NCBI GenBank assembly: GCA_963785115.1
Contig: CAWATY010000009.1
Coordinates: 310,001 to 374,000, forward strand
Source of the DNA: JACCWP01 sp963785115
GTDB taxonomy: Bacteria; Actinomycetota; Actinomycetes; Propionibacteriales; Nocardioidaceae
Direction: 5' to 3'
Length of the DNA: 64,000 nt
This document shows positions 41,758 to 50,777 of the stretch, piece after piece. Both the position numbers and the translations under genes were made by a program. Numbering within the stretch: position 1 is the first letter of the stretch; every line of letters starts with the position of its first letter. The notes below the pieces were generated by a model. That model worked only from the letters and a program-made list of their open reading frames with translations, had not been told where the DNA came from and searched no databases.

Positions 41758-43053
41758 ATGACGTCGCAACCTGATCAGGCGACCACCGGGGAGTCGGTGG
41801 CCGAGTCCGGCTTCGCCGGCGACGCCCAGGTGACCACTGTCTCCGGTGCGGTGCGCGCGTACATCGAACGCGTGCGCGGTGGCGACATGGGTTCGCTGCC
41901 CGCCGTGCTCGGCCTGGTGGCACTGTTCATCGTCTTCTCGGTCGTGCGGCCGGAGTCGTTCCCGTCCACCGGCAACCTGGCCAACCTGATCGTCCAGGCG
42001 GGCGCCATCTGCGTGCTCGCGATGGGTCTGGTTCCGGTGCTGCTGCTGGGCGAGATCGACCTGTCCGCCGGCACCGCCGGTGGCGCGTCCGCCGCCGTGA
42101 TGGCGGTGCTGATGTACGACCACGGCTTCGGCTGGGCGTTGGCGGTGCTGTCCGCGCTCGCCGTCGGGGCGGCGATCGGGCTCACCATCGGCCTGTTGGT
42201 GGCGCTTCTGGGCGTGCCGTCGTTCGTGGTGTCGCTCGCGTTCTTCCTCGGTTTGCAGGGTGTGACGCTGTCCATCGTCGGCGAGGGCGGGGCGGTCCCC
42301 GTCCGGCAGGCGCCGATCTACGACATCGCCAACAAGAACATGCCGGTGGTCGCCGGCTGGATCGTCGTGATCGTGATCCTGGTGCTCTACGCCACGGTCA
42401 GCCTGCTGCGCTACCGCAAGCTCGCCGCCGCGCAGCTGCAGCGGCCACCGATGGAGCTGGTCCTCGCCAAGATCGCCGGGCTGTCGATCGTGCTGCTGGT
42501 GACGACGTACCTGCTGAGCCAGAACCGCGCGATCGCCCGGGTGGCGGCCATCGAGCCGCCGGAGAACGCCGGGTTTCCGTGGGTGGTGCCGCTGGCCGGC
42601 GTGCTGTTCCTGATCTGGACCTTCGTGTTCGGCAGCACCGCCTACGGGCGGCACGTGTACGCCGTCGGTGGCAACCGCGAGGCCGCCCGGCGGGCAGGCA
42701 TCAACGTCACCCGGATCCGCGTCTCGGTGTTCATCATCTGCTCGTCGATGGCGGCCCTCAGCGGCATCATCGCGGCCTCGCGGCTCAACGGGGTCACCCC
42801 GGGAGCCGGTGGCGGTAACACGCTGCTGTACGCGGTCGGTGCGGCCGTGATCGGCGGCACCAGCCTCTTCGGCGGCAAGGGCAACATCCGCGACGCGATC
42901 ATCGGCGGCCTGGTGATCGCCACGATCGCCAACGGCCTGGGGCTGTTGAGCCTGCCCGCGTTCGTGAACTTCCTCGTCACCGGTGGCGTGCTGCTGCTGG
43001 CCGCCAGCGTCGACGCCATCTCGCGACGCCGTCGCTCGGCCACCGGGCACTGA
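41758..43053 (+). CDS. xylH: Sugar ABC transporter permease
   Basis: A 431-residue inner-membrane channel subunit with about 10-12 TM helices. Family landmarks: 'GSLPAVLGLVALFIVFSVVRPESFPSTGNLANLIVQAG', 'LLGEIDLSAGTAGGASAAVMAVL', 'YAVGGNREAARRAGINVTRIRVSVF' and 'GNTLLYAVGAAVIGGTSLFGGKGNIRDAIIGGLVI'. It matches XylH/RbsC-type permeases. ATG 13 bp after xylG. It forms the importer with XylF and XylG. Confidence 0.93.
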   Translation: MTSQPDQATTGESVAESGFAGDAQVTTVSGAVRAYIERVRGGDMGSLPAVLGLVALFIVFSVVRPESFPSTGNLANLIVQAGAICVLAMGLVPVLLLGEIDLSAGTAGGASAAVMAVLMYDHGFGWALAVLSALAVGAAIGLTIGLLVALLGVPSFVVSLAFFLGLQGVTLSIVGEGGAVPVRQAPIYDIANKNMPVVAGWIVVIVILVLYATVSLLRYRKLAAAQLQRPPMELVLAKIAGLSIVLLVTTYLLSQNRAIARVAAIEPPENAGFPWVVPLAGVLFLIWTFVFGSTAYGRHVYAVGGNREAARRAGINVTRIRVSVFIICSSMAALSGIIAASRLNGVTPGAGGGNTLLYAVGAAVIGGTSLFGGKGNIRDAIIGGLVIATIANGLGLLSLPAFVNFLVTGGVLLLAASVDAISRRRRSATGH

Positions 43054-43056
43054 GCC

Positions 43057-44337
43057 GTGGTCACCCCCACCCGGGATCGTGGGGCGGGTACCAACCAGGA
43101 GGCGATCAGGCGGCACAACCTGGGGACCCTGCTGGACCACGTGCACCGCGACGGCCAGCTGTCCCGGGCCGAGCTGACCGGCCGGATGCAGCTCAACCGC
43201 AGCACGATCGCGGCCCTCGTCGGTGAGCTGGAGTCGCTGGGTGCGGTCCGGCAGTCGGCGCCGAGCGGCGCGCGCGCTGCGGCCGGTCGGCCGTCCCTGG
43301 ACGTGCACCCCGCACCCGAGCAGGTGTACGTCCTCGCCGCGGCCGTGCTGGTCGACGAGATCCAGGTGGCGGCGGTGGGTCTCGGCGGCACCGTGCTCGG
43401 TCGGGCGTGCGACAGCACGCCGGACTCGCACAGCCCGCGGGACGTGACCCGTGCGGTCGTCCGGTTGGCCCGCCGCGCCCGCGCGGACGTGCATCCCGCG
43501 GCCGCGCTGGTCGGCATCGGAGCGGCCGTGCCGGGGACTGTCAGCGAGCGGGACGGCCTGGTCCGCGCCGCGCCCAACCTCGGCTGGTCGGAGACACCGT
43601 TCGCGGGCCTGCTCGCGACCGCTCTGCGCACCGACCTCGCCCCGCGGGTCGGGAACGACGCCGACCTGGGCGCGCTGGCGGAGCACACCCGAGGCAGCAG
43701 CCTGGAGATCGACGACCTCGTGTACCTCATCGGCGACGTCGGCGTCGGTGGCGGCGTGATCACCGGGGGCATGCCGCTGCGCGGCGCGGGCGGCTACGCG
43801 GGCGAGATCGGTCACCTGACAGTGACGCCCGGCGGCCGGGCCTGCCGGTGCGGCAACCGGGGGTGCTGGGAGACCGAGGTGGGGGCGACCGCTGTCGCCG
43901 CGGCGCTGGGCAGGGGAGTGCCGATCGACGAGCTGCCCGCCCGGCTGCGGGCGGTGGACAAGCCACCGGAGGCGCTGCTGCGGGTGGGACGCCGGCTCGG
44001 CACGGGTCTGGCAGGCGTCGTCAACATCTTCAACCCGCGCCGGGTCATCCTCGGCGGCCTGTTCGCCGACCTCTACCCGGTCGTGCGGGGCGCCTGCGAC
44101 GAAGCCCTGCACGCATCCGCGCTGAGAGCCCCCGACGGACAGGCCGAGATCGCGCTGCCGGCGCTCGGCCGGGACTCGGTCCTGCTCGGTGCCGCCGAGC
44201 AGGCCTTCGAGGCGCTGCTGGACGACCCGGCCAGCGTGCTGGCCGCGGCTAGGGCAGCGCGACCGTCCCGGCGAACACCTCGCTCAGCACCGCGGCTGCC
44301 GCGCCGGTCGACGCGGCGTGCAGCCCCAGCCGGCTGA
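43057..44337 (+). CDS. ROK-family transcriptional regulator (XylR-like), first copy
   Basis: A 426-residue regulator. The N-terminal winged HTH (about 15-75, 'NLGTLLDHVHRDGQLSRAELTGRMQLNRSTIAALVGELESLG') is followed by a ROK kinase-like domain with sugar-site residues 'GNDADLGALAEH', 'GEIGHLTV' and the zinc motif 'CRCGNRGCWE'. GTG start 3 bp after xylH, so it is part of the import operon. It probably senses xylose and represses the xyl promoters. The basic C-terminal tail overlaps the convergent second ROK gene by 89 bp. Confidence 0.9.
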   Translation: MVTPTRDRGAGTNQEAIRRHNLGTLLDHVHRDGQLSRAELTGRMQLNRSTIAALVGELESLGAVRQSAPSGARAAAGRPSLDVHPAPEQVYVLAAAVLVDEIQVAAVGLGGTVLGRACDSTPDSHSPRDVTRAVVRLARRARADVHPAAALVGIGAAVPGTVSERDGLVRAAPNLGWSETPFAGLLATALRTDLAPRVGNDADLGALAEHTRGSSLEIDDLVYLIGDVGVGGGVITGGMPLRGAGGYAGEIGHLTVTPGGRACRCGNRGCWETEVGATAVAAALGRGVPIDELPARLRAVDKPPEALLRVGRRLGTGLAGVVNIFNPRRVILGGLFADLYPVVRGACDEALHASALRAPDGQAEIALPALGRDSVLLGAAEQAFEALLDDPASVLAAARAARPSRRTPRSAPRLPRRSTRRAAPAG

Positions 44338-45478
44338 GTTCTACCGTGCAGCCACCGGAGCGGGGCGCGAAGACCGTCGTGCGCAGCGCCTCCTCGACCG
44401 CCGGCAGCAGCCAGGGCCCGAGCGGGACGAAGGCGCCGCCGAGCACGACGAGCCGGGGGTCGAGGACGGTGACCAGCATCGCGACGCCGCGGGCGAGCCG
44501 CTCGGCGATCTCCTGCAACCCGGCCCGGACCGTCGGGTCGCTGTCCGCGAGCGCCGCCACCTGTGTGGCCACCTCCACCGGGTCACCCGCCGCCTCGAGC
44601 TCCGGGCGACCGACGGCCGCGAGCATCGCGCGCAGGCCGATCTGGGCCTCCCAGCACCCGGTCCGTCCGCAGGCGCAGACCGCGGTCGACCCGCCGACGG
44701 CCAGGTGGCCCACCTCGCCGGCGTAGCCGCGCGCACCGCGGACGATGCGGTCGGCGACGACCATCCCGGCGCCGAGGCCGACCGTGCCGGTGAGATAGAC
44801 GAGATCCCCCGTGCCCACCCCCGCGCCGCGGTCGGCCTCGGCGAGCGCGGCGCAGTTGGCGTCGTTGTCGACACCGATCGGGCAGCCGGGGCCGATCGCA
44901 GTCGCCACGGCGCCGGCGAGGTCGAGCCCGGACCAACCGAGGTTGGGCGCGGAGGTCACCCGGCCGCGTTCGCGGTCGACGAGGCCCGGCACCGCGACCG
45001 TCACCCCGAGCACCTCGAGGCCGGCACCGAGCAGCCGGTCGCGGCACCCGCCGACGAAGCGCACGACGTCGGACACGTCGGGTGCGTCGACCGGGTGCTC
45101 CTCGACCAGCCGGGTCTCCCCGGACAGGTCGAGCGCGACAGCGGCGAGGTAGTCGACGTTGACCTCGACCCCCAACCCCGCCAGCCGCCCGCCGTCCAAG
45201 GTCACCGGGCGACCGGGCCGTCCCTGCCGGGCCGGGAGCGGGGCGGGAGCTGCGCCGTCCGGCGCGGCGGTGGCGGTCGGGGGCACGTGGTCGCGCAGCA
45301 CGCCGGCCCCGAGCAGCGCCCCGACGATCGTGCCCACGGTGGCCTTCGCCAGCCCGCTACGCACCGCGATCTCGGCCCGGCTGGCCGGGCCGGCGTCACG
45401 CAGCGTGCGGAGCACCAGGGCGGTGTTGTGCCGCCGCAACTGGTCCGCCGCCGCGGGTGCGCCCAGCGGCCGGGGCAC
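44249..45478 (-). CDS. xylR: ROK-family transcriptional regulator (XylR-like), second copy
   Basis: A 409-residue ROK regulator. The HTH lies in 'DQLRRHNTALVLRTLRDAGPASRAEIAVRSGLAKATVGTIVGALLGAG' (about 10-60), the sugar site in 'VDNDANCAALAEA' and 'GEVGHLAV', and the zinc motif in 'CACGRTGCWEAQ'. The start GTG at 45478 lies 4 bp after the xylA stop codon; the longer frame upstream is inside xylA and not coding. It shares an operon with xylose isomerase. Its pairing with a second ROK gene in the adjacent operon is unusual; which one controls which promoter is open. Confidence 0.9.
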   Translation of the reverse strand: MPRPLGAPAAADQLRRHNTALVLRTLRDAGPASRAEIAVRSGLAKATVGTIVGALLGAGVLRDHVPPTATAAPDGAAPAPLPARQGRPGRPVTLDGGRLAGLGVEVNVDYLAAVALDLSGETRLVEEHPVDAPDVSDVVRFVGGCRDRLLGAGLEVLGVTVAVPGLVDRERGRVTSAPNLGWSGLDLAGAVATAIGPGCPIGVDNDANCAALAEADRGAGVGTGDLVYLTGTVGLGAGMVVADRIVRGARGYAGEVGHLAVGGSTAVCACGRTGCWEAQIGLRAMLAAVGRPELEAAGDPVEVATQVAALADSDPTVRAGLQEIAERLARGVAMLVTVLDPRLVVLGGAFVPLGPWLLPAVEEALRTTVFAPRSGGCTVELSRLGLHAASTGAAAAVLSEVFAGTVALP

Positions 45479-45482
45479 CGGC

Positions 45483-46658
45483 TCAGCCGCGCAGGCCGTA
45501 CAGGTGCTCGAGGGCCAGCTGGTCGAGGTGCTCGAGCGCCACGCTGCGGGCACCCAGCGCGTCGACGTCCGGGACGGGCGCCGCCTGGATCTCGGCCCAG
45601 CCCTCGCCCTCGGCGAGCGTGGGGAGCGCGAGCTCGGGCAGTCCCGCCGCCTCGAGTGCCGCCTGGACCTCGGGGTCGGCACGGAACGCGGCGACCTTGT
45701 CGCGCAGCACCAGGTAGTTGGTCATGCACGCCTTCGCCGACGCCCACACGCCGTCGTCGGCCTCGGTGCGGGCGGGCTTGAAGTCGAAGTGCACCGGGCC
45801 GTCGTAGCCGCCGGTGACGAGGGTGTCCACGACCCAGAACGCGCCGCGGACGTTGCCGGCACCGAAGCGCAGGTCCTGGTCGTAGCGCGGTCCGTGCTGG
45901 CCGTTCAGGTCGATGTGGAAGAGCTTGCCCTGCCACATCGCCTGCGCGTAACCGTGCGCGGCGTTGACCCCCGCCATCTCCTCGTGCCCGACCTCGGGGT
46001 TGACGCCGAACAGCTCCGAGCGCTCGAGGGTCTCGATGAACGCCAGCGCGTGGCCCAGGGTCGGCAGCAGGATGTCGCCGCGTGGCTCGTTGGGCTTCGG
46101 CTCGATCGCGAACCGCATGTCGTAACCCTTGTCGGTCACGTACTGGGCGAGCAGGCCGAAGGCCTCGCGCATCCGGTCCAGCGCCGCCGGCACGTCCTTG
46201 GAAGCCCCGAACTCCATGCCCTCGCGGCCGCCCCAGCACACGTAGACCTGGGCGCCGAGCTCGGCCGCGAGGTCGACGTTGCGCATGACCTTCTGCAGCG
46301 CGTAGCGGCGTACGTCGCGGTTGTTGGACGTGAACGCCCCGTCCTTGAAGACCGGGTGCGTAAAGAGGTTCGTGGTCGCGGTGGTCACGGCCAGCCCGGT
46401 GTCGGCCAGGCCCTTCCGGAAGCCGTCGAGGATCTGCTCGCGCTCGGCATCGCTGCTGCCGAACGGGATCACGTCCTCGTCGTGGAAGTTGATGCCGTAC
46501 GCACCGAGGGCGGCCAGCTCGTGCAGCGCGCGCACCGGGTCGAGCGGGGGTCGGGTGGGCTCGCCGAACGGGTCGCGGCCGGGGTAGCCGACACACCACA
46601 GACCGAACGAGAACTTGTCGGCCGGCGTGGGCGTGGGCAGGGGCGTCGTCAGCGTCAT
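45483..46658 (-). CDS. xylA: Xylose isomerase
   Basis: A 391-residue class I (Streptomyces-type) xylose isomerase, converting D-xylose to D-xylulose with two divalent metals. Catalytic and metal residues: 'GINFHDEDVIPFG' (His, Asp), 'AIEPKPNEPRGDI' (Glu, Lys), 'GVNPEVGHEEM', 'HIDLNGQHG' and 'VHFDFKPAR'. The ATG start has a complete leaderless promoter directly upstream. No xylulokinase gene is in the window. The long open frame above the start is not coding. Confidence 0.96.
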   Translation of the reverse strand: MTLTTPLPTPTPADKFSFGLWCVGYPGRDPFGEPTRPPLDPVRALHELAALGAYGINFHDEDVIPFGSSDAEREQILDGFRKGLADTGLAVTTATTNLFTHPVFKDGAFTSNNRDVRRYALQKVMRNVDLAAELGAQVYVCWGGREGMEFGASKDVPAALDRMREAFGLLAQYVTDKGYDMRFAIEPKPNEPRGDILLPTLGHALAFIETLERSELFGVNPEVGHEEMAGVNAAHGYAQAMWQGKLFHIDLNGQHGPRYDQDLRFGAGNVRGAFWVVDTLVTGGYDGPVHFDFKPARTEADDGVWASAKACMTNYLVLRDKVAAFRADPEVQAALEAAGLPELALPTLAEGEGWAEIQAAPVPDVDALGARSVALEHLDQLALEHLYGLRG

Positions 46659-46664
46659 CCCAGG

Positions 46665-46694
46665 AGTTTCGTACGACTCATGAACGAAGTCAAC
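46665..46694 (-). promoter_or_regulatory. xylA promoter with overlapping inverted repeat
   Basis: Minus strand: -35 TTGACT (46694-46689), 18-bp spacer, -10 GAAACT (46670-46665), then 6 nt to the ATG. The spacer is covered by TTCGT (46668-46672) and ACGAA (46684-46688) as inverted arms, with the 8-bp palindrome TCGTACGA (46669-46676) at one end. A repressor bound here would block the promoter. Confidence 0.6.
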
Positions 46695-46791
46695 CGGGGC
46701 TCGGAGCCGCGCCGATGGTGGGTCCTGCACCACCCGGAAATGGGGGGTTGGCTCCCTGTCGGACGGACCGCCGGGCGGCAAGGCTCGACGC

Positions 46792-47837
46792 ATGACGGCT
46801 ACCACCACCGACAGCACCGCACCAGACGCCGCACCGGATGCCGCCCGGATGCCGCCCCGGATGCCGCTGCGTTCGGACCGCTGATCGCCGAGATCAACGC
46901 CCGCGGCCTGCTGGAGCGCCGCAGGCTCGGCTACGTCCGCTTGATCGCGGCGGACGTCGCCCTCGCGCTGGCCACCGTCGCCGCCATGGTCCTGGTCGGG
47001 CCGTCCTGGTGGCAGCTGCTCCTCGCGCTTCCGGCGGCGATGGTCACGACCCGGTTCGGGTTCCTCGGTCATGACGCGGGGCACAAGCAGATCGCCAGCT
47101 CGCACCGGGTCAACCGGCTGCTCGGACTGGTCGTCGGCGACCTGCTGGTCGGCATGAGCTACGGGTGGTGGACCACCAAGCACAACAAGCACCACGCGCA
47201 CCCCAATGACGCCGAGCGCGACCCGGACGTCGGCACCGGCGTGCTGGCGTGGACCGCGGAGCAGGCGGACGAGAAGTCGGGCCTGGCCCGCTGGTTCGTG
47301 CGGCACCAGGCGTTCGCGTTCTTCCCGCTGCTGCTGCTCGAGGCGGTCAACCTCAAGGTCGCGAGCGTGCTCGACCTGCGCCGCCCCGGGCGGCCGCACG
47401 CGCGGCTGGAGGCCGTCCTGATCACCGTTCACCACGTGGCGTACGTCGCCCTGCTGCTCGCGGTGATGACGCCGGTGCAGGCGCTGGTCTTCGCGGTCGT
47501 GCACCACGCGTTGTTCGGTCTGCACCTCGGCAGCGCGTTCGCGCCCAACCACAAGGGCATGCCGATGGCGCAACCCGGCCAGCGGTGGACGCACCTGCAG
47601 CGCCAGGTCCTCACGTCCCGCAACGTGCGGGGCGGCCCGGTCACCGACTGGCTGCTGGGTGGGCTCAACTACCAGATCGAGCACCACCTGTTCCCGAGCC
47701 TGCCGCGGCCGGCGCTGCGCGAGGCGCAGCCGGTCGTCCGGGACTACTGCCGGCGGGTGGGCCTGCCGTACGTCGAGGAGGGCGCGCTGGCGTCGTACCG
47801 GCAGGCGCTGCAGCACCTGGACGGGGTCGCCCACTGA
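46792..47837 (+). CDS. Membrane fatty-acid desaturase, reading frame broken near the N-terminus
   Basis: A desaturase that would introduce a double bond into fatty acyl chains using a di-iron centre. Its three histidine boxes are intact: 'GHDAGHKQ', 'KHNKHHAHPNDAERDPD' and 'NYQIEHHLFPSL'. About four TM helices are present. The only sensible start is ATG 46792 (MTATTTDSTAPDAAP), with AAGGCT ending 6 nt upstream. That frame stops at 46882 after 30 codons. The desaturase frame (..PDAAAFGPLIAEINARGLL) is the next one over. A single missing C at about 46846, inside a 12-bp APDA repeat, explains it. Restored length would be about 349 residues. It is either a real mutation, a phase-variable switch or a sequencing error. 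Confidence 0.85.
46819..46865 (+). repeat. 12-bp APDA repeat with a 1-bp deletion
   Basis: Units of 12, 12, 11 and 12 bp (46819-46830, 46831-46842, 46843-46853, 46854-46865). The third unit has GCCCG where the fourth has GCCCCG. Adding one C makes all four units 12 bp and joins the start codon to the desaturase frame. Confidence 0.8.
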
Positions 47838-47868
47838 TATCTCGATATCGTGTATCTTGACGTCAAGA
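47836..47868. promoter_or_regulatory. Double palindrome upstream of aconitase
   Basis: GATATCTCGATATC (47836-47849) is followed 5 bp later by the perfect 14-bp palindrome TCTTGACGTCAAGA (47855-47868). This lies in the first part of the 129-bp spacer before acnA and is much more AT-rich than its surroundings. It resembles operators of MarR-type regulators; TamR, which controls aconitase in Streptomyces, is a candidate by analogy only. Confidence 0.55.
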
Positions 47869-47966
47869 GATCTGCTGGGCCGGTGAGGGTCCCCTGACCG
47901 TGCGCCCGAGGGGCGGCGTGGGCAGGATGGGGCATCGGTAGGCAGACCGGACGTCAGGGAGACGAG

Positions 47967-50777
47967 ATGAGCAGCGTCGACAGCTTCGGTGCCAAGGGGA
48001 CGCTGGAGGTCGGGGACACCGACTACGAGGTCCATCGACTGTCCGCGGTGAGCGACGGCGACGTCGGCTCGTTGCCGTTCAGCCTCAAGGTGCTGCTGGA
48101 GAACCTGCTGCGCACCGAGGACGGCGAGAACATCACCGCCGACCACATCCGGGCCCTGGCCCAGTGGGACGCCGACGCGGACCCCAGCCAGGAGATCCAG
48201 TTCACGCCGGCCCGCGTGATCATGCAGGACTTCACCGGGGTGCCCTGCATCGTCGACCTCGCGACCATGCGCGAGGCCATGGCCGACCTGGGCGGCGACC
48301 CCTCCCGGATCAACCCGCTCGCCCCCGCCGAGCTGGTGATCGACCACTCCGTCGTCGCCGACGTCTTCGGCCGCGAGGACGCCTTCGCGCGCAACGTCGA
48401 GATCGAGTACCAGCGCAACCGCGAGCGCTACCAGTTCCTGCGCTGGGGCCAGGGCGCGTTCGACGACTTCCTGGTCGTGCCCCCCGGTACCGGGATCGTG
48501 CACCAGGTCAACATCGAGCACCTGGCCCGCACCGTCTTCACCCGCGAGGTCGACGACGGCGACGGCGGCACCGTCCTGGCGGCCTACCCCGACACCCTGG
48601 TCGGCACCGACAGCCACACCACGATGGTCAACGGGCTCGGCGTCGTGGGCTGGGGCGTGGGCGGCATCGAGGCCGAGGCGGCGATGCTCGGTCAGCCGGT
48701 GTCCATGCTCATCCCACGCGTGGTGGGCTTCAAGCTCTCGGGCGAGATGCCGAGCGGCACCACCGCGACCGACCTGGTGCTGACGATCACGCAGATGCTG
48801 CGCGAGCACGGTGCGGTGGGCAAGTTCGTCGAGTTCTACGGTCCCGGCGTGGCGGCGGTGCCGCTGGCCAACCGGGCCACCATCGGCAACATGAGCCCGG
48901 AGTACGGCTCAACGATCGCCATCTTCCCGATCGACGAGGAGACGACGACGTACCTGCGCCTCACCGGGCGCACTGAGGAGCAGATCGCCCTCGTCGAGGC
49001 GTACGCGCGCGAGCAGGGGCTCTGGCACGACCCGGACCGCGAGGCCCGCTACTCGGAGTACCTCGAGCTCGACCTGTCGACGGTGGTGCCCTCGATCGCC
49101 GGCCCGAAGCGCCCGCAGGACCGGGTGGTCCTCACCGACGCCAAGCAGGCCTTCCGCGGCGCGCTGTCCGACTACGTGAGCGGCGACGAGGAGGAGGGCT
49201 ACGACGCGGCGGTCGCCGAGTCCTTCCCCGCCTCGGACTCGCCGTCGAGCTCGGGCAACGGCTCTGCGCAGCCACGCGATCCCGCATCGGCGCGGCCGAC
49301 CGACGGCGGTCGGCCGAGCTCGCCGACCCCGGTCGAGCTCGAGGACGGCACCACCTTCGAGCTCGACCACGGCGCCGTGGTGATCGCCGCGATCACCTCG
49401 TGCACCAACACGTCCAACCCGACGGTGATGATCGGCGCGGCCCTGCTCGCGAAGAAGGCGGTCGAGCGCGGCCTGGACCGCAAGCCCTGGGTCAAGACGT
49501 CGCTGGCGCCGGGGTCCAAGGTCGTCATGGGCTACTACGAACGCGCCGGCCTGACGCCCTATCTGGAGAAGCTCGGCTTCAACCTGGTGGGCTACGGCTG
49601 CACCACGTGCATCGGCAACTCCGGCCCGCTGATCCCTGAGGTGAGCCAGGCGGTCAACGACCAGGACCTCTCGGTCGCCGCCGTGCTCAGCGGCAACCGC
49701 AACTTCGAGGGTCGGATCAACCCCGACGTCAAGATGAACTACCTCGCGTCGCCGCCGCTGGTGGTGGCGTACGCGTTGGCGGGGTCGATGGACGTCGACC
49801 TCACGACCGAGGCGCTCGGCCAGGACTCCGACGGCAACGACGTGTTCCTCGAAGACGTGTGGCCCAGCCCGCAGGAGGTGCAGGAGGTCATCGGGCAGTC
49901 GATCGCCGCCGAGCAGTACGTGTCCGGCTACGACGACGTGTTCAAGGGCGACGACACCTGGCGGTCGTTGACCACTCCCGAGGGCGACACCTTCGAGTGG
50001 GACGAGGAGTCGACGTACGTGCGCAAGCCGCCGTACTTCGAGGGCATGCAGGCCGAGCCCGAGCCGGTCGAGGACATCGACGGTGCCCGGGTGCTGGCGG
50101 TGCTCGGCGACTCGGTGACCACCGACCACATCTCGCCCGCGGGCGCGATCAAGAAGGACTCACCGGCAGGGGAGTACCTCTCCGAGCACGGCGTGGCGCA
50201 CAAGGACTTCAACTCCTACGGGTCCCGGCGAGGCAACCACGAGGTGATGATCCGCGGGACGTTCGCCAACATCCGGCTGCGCAACCAGCTCGCGCCGGGC
50301 ACCGAAGGCGGCCTGACCCGCGACTTCACCAAGGACGACGGCCCGACGACGACCATCTACGACGCATCGGTGGCCTACGCCGAAGCGGGCACTCCGCTCG
50401 TCGTCCTCGCGGGCAAGGAGTACGGGTCCGGGTCGTCACGCGACTGGGCGGCCAAGGGGACCGCGTTGCTCGGCGTGCGCTTCGTCATTGCCGAGTCGTA
50501 CGAGCGCATCCACCGCTCGAACCTGATCGGGATGGGTGTGCTGCCGCTGCAGTACCCCGAGGGCGAGAACGCCGAGTCGCTCGGTCTCACCGGCGAGGAG
50601 ACCTTCGCCGTGCGTGGCATCACTGAGATGAACGACGGCTCGACCCCGCGCACGGTGACGGTGACGGCCGACGACAAGGAGTTCGAGGCCGTCCTGCGGA
50701 TCGACACCCCGGGTGAGGCGGCGTACTACCGGCACGGCGGGATCATGCAGTACGTGCTGCGCTCCTTGCGCGGGTGA
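47967..50777 (+). CDS. acnA: Aconitate hydratase A
   Basis: A 936-residue [4Fe-4S] enzyme of the TCA cycle that interconverts citrate and isocitrate. Cluster ligands are in 'AITSCTNTSNPTVM' and 'GYGCTTCIGNSGP'. Other markers: 'DTLVGTDSHTTMVNGLGVVGWGVGGIEAEAAMLGQP', 'LGDSVTTDHISPAGAI' and 'KEYGSGSSRDWAAKG'. A Ser/Pro/Gly-rich linker (about 410-455) interrupts the usual sequence between domains, as in other actinobacterial AcnA proteins. The ATG has GGGAG 7-11 nt upstream. The palindromes above the gene probably mediate control. Confidence 0.97.
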   Translation: MSSVDSFGAKGTLEVGDTDYEVHRLSAVSDGDVGSLPFSLKVLLENLLRTEDGENITADHIRALAQWDADADPSQEIQFTPARVIMQDFTGVPCIVDLATMREAMADLGGDPSRINPLAPAELVIDHSVVADVFGREDAFARNVEIEYQRNRERYQFLRWGQGAFDDFLVVPPGTGIVHQVNIEHLARTVFTREVDDGDGGTVLAAYPDTLVGTDSHTTMVNGLGVVGWGVGGIEAEAAMLGQPVSMLIPRVVGFKLSGEMPSGTTATDLVLTITQMLREHGAVGKFVEFYGPGVAAVPLANRATIGNMSPEYGSTIAIFPIDEETTTYLRLTGRTEEQIALVEAYAREQGLWHDPDREARYSEYLELDLSTVVPSIAGPKRPQDRVVLTDAKQAFRGALSDYVSGDEEEGYDAAVAESFPASDSPSSSGNGSAQPRDPASARPTDGGRPSSPTPVELEDGTTFELDHGAVVIAAITSCTNTSNPTVMIGAALLAKKAVERGLDRKPWVKTSLAPGSKVVMGYYERAGLTPYLEKLGFNLVGYGCTTCIGNSGPLIPEVSQAVNDQDLSVAAVLSGNRNFEGRINPDVKMNYLASPPLVVAYALAGSMDVDLTTEALGQDSDGNDVFLEDVWPSPQEVQEVIGQSIAAEQYVSGYDDVFKGDDTWRSLTTPEGDTFEWDEESTYVRKPPYFEGMQAEPEPVEDIDGARVLAVLGDSVTTDHISPAGAIKKDSPAGEYLSEHGVAHKDFNSYGSRRGNHEVMIRGTFANIRLRNQLAPGTEGGLTRDFTKDDGPTTTIYDASVAYAEAGTPLVVLAGKEYGSGSSRDWAAKGTALLGVRFVIAESYERIHRSNLIGMGVLPLQYPEGENAESLGLTGEETFAVRGITEMNDGSTPRTVTVTADDKEFEAVLRIDTPGEAAYYRHGGIMQYVLRSLRG

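Noticed and set aside
46680..46791. Upstream in-frame ATG codons (46680, 46740) as starts for the desaturase
   Set aside because: They would add a His/Arg/Gly-rich leader unlike any desaturase and lie in the xylA promoter; the leaderless ATG at 46792 with a 1-bp loss explains the data better.
45483..48809. 1108-residue minus-strand frame that includes xylA
   Set aside because: Only the last 391 residues are xylose isomerase; the rest is antisense to the desaturase and aconitase. The promoter and ATG at 46658 set the start.
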